From Chondrosia reniformis (lineage: Eukaryota; Porifera; Demospongiae; Chondrillida; Chondrillidae), in assembly GCA_947172415.1 (NCBI GenBank), contig OX359195.1, positions 4,625,501-4,689,500 of the forward strand: a DNA stretch of 64,000 bases, written 5' to 3'. Numbering within the stretch: the first letter of the stretch is position 1; each line of letters opens with the position of its first letter. Below the pieces are notes generated by a model that made no database searches, was not told where the DNA came from, and saw nothing but the letters and a program-made list of their open reading frames with translations. Positions 53,392 through 64,000 of this stretch are shown here, in pieces. The position numbers and the translations under genes were made by a program.

Positions 53392-56300
53392 TCAAGCTGT
53401 ACTCTGACTACTTTGCTCATTTATTTTGTCAATCAAGGTTTTAATAAGCTTTTCTTGCTGAGTGAGACGTTCCAGAAGTTCTAACCTACAAAGAATATGA
53501 CATTTAAATGTACAGAAAGTGCATTACCATAAGCAGATTCTGAATCATTCACTTATAAACTCTAATGATATATATTAAAATTACATATTACAACCTTGCT
53601 GGCATATAAAGGACAGCAAACACATACTTTGTCTTTTCTATTGCGTCCTCATGCTTTTTTAGGGAAGCTTTTACTCTCTGAAGGGTTCTAGATACTTCAT
53701 TAATCGGAGGTAGTTCCCACTTATCAAGGATATCTAGGAAATGGTTAATTCAGAGTTATCAGTCATCAGGTATAAATCTGGCTTATGATTACAAGGCCAC
53801 AAAGTACGTATATACAGTACAAATGGTTAATGAGTACTGCATAATGTAATAACAGTGCCATAAGATAACATAATGGCTATAAGCAGTCTGTTTTTGGTTA
53901 AAACATGCTGCTGCAATATTTGCTCACTGCACTACAGCCTTGGAGGTGGAATAATAGTATGTACACTCTCTTCATTGTTTGATTCTTCATCTGATATTTC
54001 TGGAATAGTTTCTTTTATTTCAATTATACAACAGCAATCTCTAAATTTCAAAATCTCTGTAAGACATTAAATGTTTACCTTGTGGGTTTTCAATAACTTC
54101 TATACTGACATAGGTTCTTTTACGAAAGTCCTATAGCACATATGGACACACATGCATACCAGTAAGTATATACACATAAATTAGTAACCCAATTTTCTCA
54201 TCATTGGATATAAATAAAACATACTTCAAGAATAATATACTTTCTATATCAATACAAATATATAACCATGAAAATTCAATTTTTAAATCATTCCACTGAC
54301 AGTTAATTGTAAATATTTTCGATTACATTTTTACATTCAGTACTTACTCTGAAAAAATGAAAAAATGAAAAGTATTTCCACTATTTCAATTTAATTCTTT
54401 CCAGTGACATTAGTATATGCATAAAATAACCTCAGAAATATGTTTTATTATTATGATGATACGTATATACGAACTTCAAGGAATCTTTGGTTATTACGTA
54501 GAGAATAATATCTGCTCCAATGAGGGGTTTGTAACTGGTAATGTTATAAAAGAAGTGACCTTTTTATAGCACACGAACAATCATTGTAATATATGGAAAG
54601 CAATTAAGGAAAAAAGAAATGTCATTAAATTTTACAGAATTTGAATATAAATATATGGTTTCTGTAATACTAACCAGAGTTAGCATGCTGTTGTGTTCCA
54701 CTCTGGCCACAATCCAGGCTCTTGCCAATGCCAGATCTCTCTGAGCATCTGTCTGTACATTAGCAAAGGTGTCTGTCATAGATGCTATCAACATGTTCAG
54801 CATGACAACCACCACCATAAATAGGAATATCAGGTAAAGCAAGACACCAAGCCATCTATGGATAATTAGAGTTTATAGAATTATTGAAATTAAATAAACT
54901 GAATATCTTGCATCTTTCAACTTGTAGAGTAGAGCATATAAAGATGCAGTTAACATTTTTATATTTGATCTTGTTCTTTGGATGTTTTGACCTTGAGGGT
55001 CTTAATTCTTTAGAAAACTGATAGAATGGGTCTTCTCTTTGGAAAGGGTCATCTTTCGACTTTGGGAGCGTCTAGAGACTCAGTTTTTTTGTTTCTTCTT
55101 TCTGCCAAACGTTGGGGGTCTTCTTCAGTGTACATGTCCCAAAGTCGAAAGATGACCCTTTCCAAAGATAAGTTCGACGCAGTTAGAAGAAATCCTTATT
55201 CTCTTAATGGGTCTTCTGCTGTATTTTTAAACACTTTCCAGCCATTTTTGTTTCCGGTTGCGTGATCATCAGCAGGAAGGGAAAAAATTGTACCTTTAGA
55301 TGCTCTACAAGTTGAAAGATGCTCCAACTAAAAGATTAGAAGAAATTCTTAATTTTATAGTAGACAAGCTATATACTACCGGTATTACCCTTTTCATTTT
55401 TACCAATGACACATACATACGTATTTATATCTTGCAATGGATCCTTTTGGTTTGCATACCCTCCTAGAAGCTATTTGAATTATTTGTTTAGTAAAAACTA
55501 TGTATTTATTTTGATTATATTATAATATATATGCTGTATAAATGTACATTAATGCTATGACTCAAACCCCTCAGTGAGAGATTTCATAAATACTTACTTA
55601 AAGCCATATTCTCCATAATAAGGCTGGGTTAGAACATTAGTGGCCTCAATCATAACTCTTACCCCCCACAACCAGATGTAATAGATTTCTCTAAATAGAT
55701 AGCAATGTATATGTATATACGTATGTAACATTTCGCTTAATAATGTTCTATAATATGTATCCAAAGAACCATTTGCTACATATAATTGCATGTACGTGCT
55801 GGATGGTCACGTATTAAAAGGTATATCCTAGATGACATTGAATGTTGAAATTTATGTATACAGCCTTTAGTGGAGTATACACACTTACGTACTTATATCT
55901 AATTTATGTACATAAATTGCTTATGCATGTGTATACATATATTGTAGCTCTTGATTGGATGATATACATAGATATGTAGATGCATGTAATATGACTTCAC
56001 ATCCATGTTTTTGCCAGTGAAAGCTATTAGTTTGTAATTATGAAAGTTATTAGTAAGTCTTATGGTGGTTACATTTAAATATTACAATTGACTAGTATGA
56101 TATTATTGGCAGCAAAGAATGCTAAATTGTCAATAATACATAAACATCTAGGCAAAATGTCTTAGACTTAAATTAGCTAAGTTTCTTATTATTTTTGAGG
56201 ATGGGATAGACAGTATATAAATGTATGCAGCTACCATTCAGTACTAACGATGTTTCAAATGGACTGATATCCAGGCTAGTGGGTGTGTTTTGTACAGCAG

Positions 56301-59300
56301 AGTTGTTTGTATTGACATTCAGCACTGTTTGTTCTACAGTAGACAATCCTTCTCCTCGGAGAGCAAGGTAAATGGCTCCAGAGAAAGCATACAAGAGAAG
56401 TATGAATATTACACTGAACTGAACAATGTCAATCAGAATTATTCTGGCCAATATCCTGACATAAGCACCAGTTGTCCTGTGGGTGTAAAAATAGAAATGG
56501 TATATAACATACTGAATTCCAAAAGGTGGCAGTGTGAATAGTACTAGAGTTGACTAGGACATAAATGGTATATACGTACGTACATGTAAATGTATAAGGT
56601 ATATTACAGTATTCACATTGAACACCTTTAAATAGATACATATGATTATATATGTACACATGTGGATTGATTTTCCAATATATACATACGACTATTACAC
56701 TAATAACCTGTAAGATAATGATGTTTAGCACTCTACATCAAACAATGGACTTTTTAGTCCAATTTATAACACACAATGCATTCATTACCCTATAACAGCA
56801 GGAACAATTCAAAAGTATATACGTAGAACGTTTTATACTGCACAATAGGTAATAATTTATGTTACATAGTGTGCCATTGCATGCCCTCTGAATTGATCCT
56901 TGATATGTAAACCCTCCTATATATACACATACAGTACATGAGAGAGAAATAGTCAACAACGGATTACCAACTTGCATTGGAATACATACCTCTCTAAATA
57001 GATAACCTCAATGTATATGTGTCTAGATCTGTTATTGAGAACTGTAACTGTATATAGGGTATATATAACCCTAACCCTAATTACCCACATCATCCCACTC
57101 TGTAAATCACCCTTCACCCTTGAACTAAATAATGCACCACCTCTGAACTCGGTGCTTGTGTATGTAAGTTTGGGAAGTGCAGCCTGGTAGCCTTAAGTGG
57201 CGAGGGCTTAATGCGCTCAGGCAGTCGGGCTATGTACCTGGGCGGACGGCCTGGTAGCCTTAAGTGGCAGTGGTTTATACGTGTCCGGGTATAGCCCTGT
57301 GCCCCTTAACCAGAACTGGTTGGCATTTATCTACACCTTAATTATGTATGTACATGCATGGGCACTTTAATAATAATAATAATAATATATATATTGATAT
57401 GGCACTATCATTCCCTCCTTAACCCAGGAGTGGATGAAAGGTATGTTCTTAGCATTGTGGATTATTTTAGAATTATTTACTTCTGATCTGCAATTAATGC
57501 AATTTTAGTCACAATTATTTAAAAGGAACTGTTCTTTCCCCTAAATCTGCCTATACATATACCCCTGATCCAAAAGGGTTCACATTCTTTAATACATACA
57601 TACTTTAGGTGTATATTCACACAGAGCAAAAGTATGGTCTTTTCCATAGAGATGAACTACATAAGCATTTTGTCCTGTATAATAAAATTGTTAAAACTCA
57701 CCGAAATGCTGCTACATACTTAAACAATCTGAAACCAGTGAATAAGTATGTTAGTGAGGCAAACACCCATTCCACCTCCAAATGTGCAATTCGGAATGGG
57801 ATTATCAGTAATGGAAACACAATGGAAGAAACATCCAATACATTATATGGATCGTAGAAATAGAGCAGTCGATGCCTAATGAAAACAGAAATGATACACT
57901 CATATGTATATTAAGCAAAATAAATGTAGTGTTGCAACAATGAATATCACATCTAGAAAAAGAACTAAGCTAGACTGTGATCAGATCATGAGAGATACAA
58001 CTAACCATACAGAAGTGGCATACTGAAATTTAAGTTACTTAACCATGTATACACATCACTTCTGTGTTCGGGTGCAACATGGATAGCTGAAGCAGGGACG
58101 CAAATTTTTGTTGATGTATTAGGTGTTAATACATTGGATAGAGTGGCCATGTTTTCTGGCCAACCTACTTAGAGAGTCTGTTAAGTACACACTATTCAGT
58201 GCCCAACATTACATAAGTGTATGTATATATGTACTCATGCCCATGCACTTATTGCCTCACTTCCTAAATTGGTTAACTTCTCCAAATATTAACCAGAAAA
58301 CATACAAAAGGTAAGTTGCTTCACAGACTCCACGAAATTTGTCAACTGGCTGAGAATAGTCTCTTGGATCACTCTTTTCAGCAGCCAGTAAAAGAGCAGT
58401 ATTCAGGATAATGTAGAATAATAGATTCACTAAGCACTGTATGCTATTTGTGATGATAGAATAAAAAGAATATACAATATACATACAATACATGTTGATA
58501 TCCAATTTACAGTTCATGAAAATATATAAACAATCTGGAAATAAAAGTGAGTTATTCATTTTAGTTGACTTACATAAAATGAAACCGTACAAAACCTTTC
58601 CATTTCCTTCTCAGTAATAATCTCACAACATCATGATACACTATATCCTACATACAATAGTATAATAAATATAATAAATATAATATATACAAGTAATTGA
58701 TATATAGGGAGTGTTTGCTACGTTCATAGATAGATTTATGGTACACCAACAACACTCTATGAACTCAATGATTGGACATTTTGACCCGAAAGTCTTCATC
58801 TGCCATATTGATGAGACGGATTGAATGTGTCAGTTTAAAAGGGATGTGTACAAGTGTGATTAGTTGATGAATGAATTAATGAATGCTGCAATGAAATAGT
58901 GCACTAAATATTGAATGAAGATATTAGGTATATAAATAATTTGTTGGACAGGTATGAACAAGGAAATTCTTAACCATTTTAACACCTATATTGGACTCAT
59001 ATAGTCTCGCCATTGCGGCGTTGAAGAAAGGGTTGCGGCCCCGGCTTGTGGGCTTAGTAAGCCTTGTTCATACTATTTAGCCTACATAATATTGCTGTTT
59101 CTTATAGAGTTTTTCTGAGTTATAGGTTTGACGTTTTTAAAATGTGTTTCAGCCAATCCTTTGTCGAGAGATAAAGAATTGGTAACTTGGTTACTCTAAA
59201 GAATTGCTACCCAGTGCTACTGATGAGGAGTGGTATTCTCCGAAAAAGCCATATAGCACAGTGGTAAACTTGAGTTTTCTGACGATTTTTACTACGAATC

Positions 59301-62300
59301 GTTGGACAGGTGTTAGTCAGTAAATATAAAGTCATTCCATGTTAGATTGATGTTCAGTCCTTGAAGTCCATGTTTTCACACGTGCATACATACGTAGTGT
59401 TGCTTGCATCAGTATCACCTTCTTGATCATCAAGTTAAACATGAAGTACATGCTGCTTTGTCCCTATCTTTTGTATATACATTTTACATTTATTGCATGT
59501 GAATTATAATTAGTTGAGGCTTTATTATTTAATAATATCTTGTAGATTACAACTGTCAATTAATAGGATGCAGAATGTTTTGACCTGGAGGTCTGCTACA
59601 GAAATGAGGAGTTGAGTGAGAGGTTGAGTATTTAAGAGATAAGTTGGTTATAAACAAGTAGTTCGAGTGTAAAACTAAAATGCTTTGTTAACTAGAGCTT
59701 CCTGAATGCCGCCATTTGCAAAAACGATGTATTGACATATAAATTAAGTGTTATAATAGTTGCGTATTATACATAAATTATATATATATCGGTCTATATA
59801 TATATCTTTCCAAAACATGAAGCCATACAATGTAATCGGCAAATGAAAGCAATATAAGGGGCTGCCACAGGCAACCCCTAAAACAGAAGTGAACACATAA
59901 TATGATATTTATTATAATAAAGGTCATGTACAGTAAATGATGTGGTTAGGTTAAGTCTACTAGTGGATTCCAAATGGCAGGAAGTTGTAAAGCTATACAT
60001 GTCCAAATTCATGGATCTACCCTGCCTGATTTAGATCGATGGCTTCATTTGTTCTCTCCCAGTATACAATTTCACTGATTTCACCACACTTACATTAGGC
60101 TATGCTTGCTATTTGCATGCCACATACCACATGTCACATGGAATATGCCCAACCTCTCACTTTATACCACATTTCTAGCAGTTGATGAAAACCTTCATAT
60201 TGAAACATTCTTCATCTTATTAATTGACAGTTGTGAACTGCTCAAAGTTATTATCAGTACACAACTATGTATATGAGCCTCTATAACATTACATTGACCT
60301 CTCACTATTCATTTTGTTCTAATTAAGACTTGTAACCTCTGTGATAATGTCTTACTTATCCCACTCACTTGTTTAAATTACATGAACAATCTAACACACC
60401 ATTTTTCAACATACTACATCTACGTTAGATTAAAGGTCCTACATAGGGAACTAAACCTAGTAGGGGCTTTGGATGACGAGACACTTTACAACACTGGCAT
60501 GCAATTTTATATATTACTAATTGGGTAGCTACATAGTGTCAAATAACCATGTAAATAAATTAAATTTCTAACTACTGATTAAGCCAAAAAAACAAAACTA
60601 ACAGGAATGAATTAAAACAGCTGCTTTATGATGAAGAGTGAACTTCACATACCTCTAAACACAAGATACAATCAATTTACCAATTAAAAAACCTTAAAAC
60701 CTTTTTAATATATAGGAGGAAAAACCCTTCAGACATACTTTATAATTATTTTCATCATAGATACTCTTGTACGTAGATGCAACCATCAATTAATGTCGTA
60801 ATTAACTATTAAACTGCTTTTTGTGATCCTGCATATCATTATTGCTGATCATGATCATTTGGGTTACCTAAATTTAATCATGCCTGCCCGCAATATACCA
60901 TGTACTCATAAAAAACTAACTTTATCACCACTTTTGGCTATCCTTTGAAGACATGACTTGTGTTTTCTCTCAAAGTATGGATTAGATGGAGCTCTACCAG
61001 CATGGTCACCATCAAGGATATGATAATACACAATGTGCACATTTGGCTGTCCTACAGCTGGTTCCATCATACAGTCTAATATTGACAAAATGGTTCCCTA
61101 TACAAACATACATAAAATATGTAATCAAAATTAATTAAAATTACGTACAATACTGCAATCTTTTAAAAGTAATATAAATAATTTATAAGCCTCCATAATA
61201 AGTGACAAAATCAAATCTCAGGTTTCAGAAGCCATGAAACCTATTTGAAACTCTACGAACTGTCAGGTTTCAAAAGGTATGAAAGTATGTACAAAAAATT
61301 TGAAACCAGTGAAATCAATCTGTTAGCACATTCTTGAGTACCCTTCGAAACCTGGCTGTTCAAGAAGTTTCGAATAGATTTCATGCCATATCAAACCTGA
61401 AATTTGATCTTGTGTTCTATGTACAATAACTAAAATAGAGGGATTTTTTGAGAATTTATGTATTATGCAGATTTATGAGTAAATATATACATATTAGTCC
61501 ATGACCTCCCAAAATGTTAAAATTCACTTCAAATTTGGAGCATTGGTATATAGCTTACCAGCATTAATGTTTCTAACCAGGTGCTGTATTATAATATGGA
61601 ATTATATAAATATAGTTACTTCTTCTAACCTTCATTCTCTTTCTTATCCTTTTCTCTTTCAACATGTAGTTAAAGCTCAATTTAGCTTCTCCTGTATCCC
61701 GACTTTCAAACAGCTCTCTTACCCTGTATATCAATATCAATATCAGATATACGTACATAAGCAGAATAAGTAATAGGATCTGTTTAATTGACTAATTAAC
61801 CAAGTTAAGGAATCTTTTAAAAGGTTCATATTTTGGACAATCACTGAAGAAGACTCTCCGGGTCAAAGCATTTGACAAACAGAAGAATAATATTGATGCA
61901 GTTAGAAGAGTTTCATTATAAGGAAACTTGACTGGTAACTCGACAGGCAACTATATATATACAACACATGCATTAGGTAAAAATATTTTTTGAGAAACAG
62001 TCAAAATGGAAATCTTTAATTGAAGTGCAACTATCAAAAAGTATCTACGTAACAATTAAAAACAGAGAATATAGTAAAATGTATATATTTCCAAATGCGT
62101 ATATTAAAGTTCCATTTATATACATGTATATGCAGTTCTACTGCTCAGCCAACTGAATCAGACACTGTAATTTCGTAGCTAACCTTATTGGTTTCATACT
62201 TTTGATAAGAAACTGTGAAATATCATCATGCTCTTCTAGAATGGCAATTTCTAGAGCTGTTCTGTTTTTGCTGTCTTTGGCACCCAAGTATGCACCATAT

Positions 62301-64000
62301 TCAACCAGTTTATATGCCACTCTAGTCCAACCTTTAGTGGCCACCAAATGAAGTGGCGTCTTTTTATCATTTGAATCATAATGAGAAGGATTTGCACCTC
62401 TGTCAAGGAGCCTTGTAATGAAAATTAACACCTGCAGAAAAAAGACAGCGCTTCCAATGATGTACATATCAGATAAAGGTAGCTACAACTTAAAAGATAT
62501 AACTCACAGAGTATTCAGTTATTTTTTCCTGATTTAGTATCCAGAGCAAAGTATTACTGATATCTCCTTTGAAATTCGCTACAAATTGATCAGTATATAC
62601 TTCCAGGATAGCATCTGACTTTGTCAAGTTCAATTGCTGGGTTTTTTCAACGATCTAACAAAGGTAAGGTGATATAATCTAATCTCAAAAATTGTAAATT
62701 TCAAATATTGTAGTAATCCAGTAATCAAATGTACTATAATTATATTCACAATCCATTCTATTGTGAATATTGTTAAAACTGGCTTATATGTATATTATAC
62801 AGATAAGAAGATGCTATATAGTTTCCTCTTGTCAGATATTCAAGTGAAGCTACTTGAGCCCTTACTCTAGCATTTAACTCAAACTAACTATATAACAGCC
62901 TGTGTGCTTCTGATTATTTAAGATTTCTGTACAAATCATTTACAGAAAATGGACATTGCTGTCTGCTGGGGTTGTTAAGTGAGACACAATTATTTAATTT
63001 TGTAGTATAGTAGGTAACTGATAGCCATATAAAGTAAATAAGTAATAATTAAATACTCCATTGCAAACATCAAAAATAGAAAACTGAAAACAGTAGTCAA
63101 ACCGTAGTCAGGTATAGTCTGACCTATATACCCCATAAGCAATAGGGTCAGATAACTTCATATAAAGTGACTTGCTGCTTTGGAATGCTAGGCTAACATA
63201 ACTATAAACAGATCACTGCTAATAAAGTATAAATATAAACTATGTAGTATGTACAACAGGAAAGCATTAAGGGAGCATTACTGCAACTGTTCATTAGTGG
63301 TATCCACCAAATGCTTCTTTTGTGTTTTTCCTTCACAATGTTTAATTGAGATTGTTTGCGGTTTGATTAGCATTTAAGTGAAACCACAAAGTGGAAGCCT
63401 GCACTCAATGAGAGGAGTACTCACAATATCCCTTTTCATTATAAATATACAATATAATGTTTGCATTACAGAGGAGTGTATTCATGAGGGCAAGCATATC
63501 CTGCCACGCCCACATAGCATTAGCATTTGTATAGCAGAAGTACTGTGCATATATATTGTCGCTTGTGGAAGGTTCAGTTAAATTTTTGATAGTTTTCAGG
63601 CGATCGGTAATCACAGACTCTTTGTCTCTAATTCTTCCGTTTTATCTACATAGGTATAATGGATTACCTTTCTTAAAACTTCTTCCTTTTCGTCTCTAGT
63701 ACAAACGTGCAGTTGTTCCTCCAATGTCGCTTCTAGTAGTTCTCTCATATCCTGCGGGACAACTCTAATGTATTCTGGACTATTCTCAAGTTCTTGACCT
63801 TCGTAACTTAGATTTTGCCTCTGGCGAAAGCCTTTTCGGATTATGTCCAGAATTTCTTCGTCTGCGCGATCACCTACTTCGTTGGGAGGTTGTAAGAGAG
63901 CTAGTGACTGTGGAAAATCGTTTGCCGGGTCCTTTATTTGAGGCAAATCCATTGTGGCTCCATCTTCATTCTTTGAGACAGCGCTTGGTTCATCAGTACT
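53392..64000 (-). CDS. Ankyrin-repeat TRP cation channel, 14 exons, 5' end at window edge
   Basis: Six-helix cation channel of the TRP superfamily in the plasma membrane. Exons on minus: 64000-63668 (open to the edge; ATG at 63952 possible), 62654-62508, 62431-62184, 61723-61630, 61097-60921, 58647-58574, 58443-58261, 57875-57702, 56476-56235, 55688-55598, 54855-54675, 54534-54475, 54130-54079, 53733-53628, 53485-53392 (the first may be partial). About 751 residues are visible. Order: ankyrin repeats (KKTPLHLVATKGWTRVAYKL); a pre-S1 HDVVRLLLRRKW; S1 NLLFYIILNTALLLAA; S2 ATYLLYVFWLIFGEV; S3-S4 DPYNVLDVSSIVFPLLI; S5 IVQFSVIFILLLYAFSGAIY; a pore turret; S6 LLYLIFLFMVVVVMLNMLIA; a TRP-like helix with W; and a C-terminal coiled coil (ELLERLTQQEKLIKTL). 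All joins keep frame. Subfamily (TRPV- or TRPA-like) cannot be settled by eye. Confidence 0.92.
55037..55167. mobile_element. Perfect 31-bp inverted repeat foldback element
   Basis: Arms 55037-55067 (ctttggaaagggtcatcttt...) and 55137-55167 are exact complements with a 69-bp spacer. The spacer, read on minus, carries ctgaagaagaccc. It is followed on plus by gcagttagaagaaat (about 55180). It lies in a TRP intron. Perfect arms suggest recent insertion. Confidence 0.75.
55168..55597. other. TRP intron, tail of foldback repeat then plain intron
   Basis: Includes gttgaaagatgctccaacta and ttagaagaaattctta (about 55307-55345), words of the same repeat family. Otherwise nothing recognised. Confidence 0.4.
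57060..57335. repeat. GC-rich insertion with telomere-like word and direct repeat
   Basis: Starts with ataaccctaaccctaatt (about 57066-57083). From about 57181 the phrase cctggtagccttaagtggc occurs twice, about 69 bp apart, each followed by a GC-rich block. Composition is unlike the surrounding TRP intron, so an interspersed element is likely. No coding frame. Confidence 0.5.
58715..58805 (-). repeat. Hammerhead-like foldback repeat, minus orientation
   Basis: Read on minus: cagatgaagact-ttc-gggtc followed by aaaatgtcc, then gttcatagagtgttgttggtg. It shares the core and the agtgttg tail word with the repeat at 8265-8372. In a TRP intron. Confidence 0.5.
58940..59310 (+). repeat. LTR- or retrozyme-like segment bounded by a direct repeat
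   Basis: The 11-bp word gttggacaggt occurs at about 58949 and again at about 59302, one retrozyme-length unit (about 353 bp) apart. The segment between contains a GC-rich patch (58995-59050) and ends in the hammerhead-like fold, followed by GTGGTAAACTTG, which parallels the TGGTATCGTGAC after the LTR at 14212. Evidence for a mobile unit is indirect. Confidence 0.4.
59208..59266 (+). ncRNA. Hammerhead-ribozyme-like fold (type I), copy 2
   Basis: Stem I 5' side GTGCTA (59214-59219); intact core CTGATGA (59220-59226); stem II GGAG/CTCC (59227-59230, 59238-59241) closing loop TGGTATT, identical to copy 1; GAAA (59242-59245); a short degenerate stem III; UA at 59252-59253 in the cleavage position; stem I 3' side TAGCAC (59254-59259). 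An outer ACC/GGT pairing extends stem I across an internal loop. Stem II differs from copy 1 on both strands, with pairing kept. Stem III is weaker than in copy 1, so activity is uncertain. Confidence 0.65.
59653..59885. mobile_element. Non-autonomous element, copy A2
   Basis: Starts aacaagtagttcgagtgtaa, then agagcttcctgaatgccgcc and gtattgacatataaattaag, and ends with the ggggctgccacaggcaaccc palindrome, the same order as 1333-1740. It has lost the right half of the first palindrome and about 80 bp. In a TRP intron. Confidence 0.7.
59886..60920. other. TRP intron DNA, no gene seen
   Basis: AT-rich, with no conserved frame and no clear repeat structure. Confidence 0.4.
61840..61945 (+). repeat. 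Hammerhead-like repeat, plus orientation
   Basis: Core cactgaagaagactctccgg then gtcaaagcat, followed by gatgcagttagaagagtttc, parallel to 55113-55200. In a TRP intron. Confidence 0.45.
62655..63667. other. TRP intron DNA, no gene seen
   Basis: First visible TRP intron, about 1 kb. A short perfect hairpin tcacaatcca/attctattgtga lies near 62746-62768. No coding sequence is recognised. Confidence 0.4.

Noticed and set aside
57181..57310. tRNA or tRNA-derived gene in the GC-rich block
   Set aside because: I could not lay out a cloverleaf, and no convincing A-box and B-box pair (GGTTCxAxxCC) is present.
58306..58310. TRP exon donor at 58305 (cttttgtatg)
   Set aside because: Using it removes the second membrane helix. 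The donor AA/gtgagg at 58260 keeps the same phase and restores ATYLLYVFWLIFGEV.
63611..63667. TRP first visible exon running to the stop at 63611
   Set aside because: The donor AAG/gtaatcc at 63667 is in phase with the next exon (IVEKTQQL), whereas reading on to the stop would end the protein before the ankyrin repeats.
1..64000. CRISPR arrays, bacterial operons, ribosome-binding sites
   Set aside because: The tandem arrays have no spacers between repeats, and the genes are intron-split animal genes, so prokaryotic features are not expected and none was seen.

Overview
This is eukaryotic nuclear DNA from an animal. It is AT-rich. Five conserved animal genes are split into short exons with GT-AG introns, and the introns are filled with decayed transposons, foldback elements and minisatellites. 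The gene set, the small first-to-last exon structure, the very frequent TACGTA/GTACGTAC words and the transposon families (pogo-like, PIF/Harbinger, hAT, mariner, Ty3/gypsy, several LINE types) suggest a sponge genome of the Amphimedon kind. That organism call is inference; no ribosomal or mitochondrial marker is present.

Layout: (1) 417-7131, minus strand: VCPIP1/VCIP135-type OTU deubiquitinase, 7 exons. (2) 7248-17846 and slightly beyond, minus: VPS26 retromer subunit, at least 5 exons. Its large first intron holds a Ty3/gypsy remnant with an LTR that carries a hammerhead-ribozyme-like fold, a 358-bp foldback element with clear target-site duplications, and a 19-bp satellite. (3) 18597-47000, plus: nucleoporin p62 (NUP62) with a canonical C-terminal coiled coil, but an N-terminal half made of about 27 Gly-Leu-Thr-Gly repeats in place of the usual Phe-Gly repeats. 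Its introns (up to 8.9 kb) hold most of the mobile DNA. (4) 47152-52798, minus: farnesyl diphosphate synthase (FDPS), 9 exons, 349 residues. (5) 53392 to the window edge, minus: an ankyrin-repeat TRP cation channel, 14 visible exons, N terminus possibly outside the window.

The genes are housekeeping functions with no obvious shared pathway. VPS26 and NUP62 are head to head, probably from a shared promoter region. NUP62 and FDPS converge with 151 bp between stop codons. VPS26 and VCPIP1 lie in tandem only 116 bp apart. Exon joins were chosen by hand: each listed exon keeps reading frame across GT-AG junctions and matches the family.

The most unusual items are two related hammerhead-like RNA folds whose stem II differs by compensatory changes (14158-14220 and 59208-59266), the GLTG-type p62, a 2.8-kb terminal-inverted-repeat element holding both a pogo-like transposase and a convergent HIRAN plus Ulp1/C48 peptidase reading frame, an interleaved A-B-A'-B' inverted-repeat insertion at 38315-38456, and several repeat families traceable across the window.
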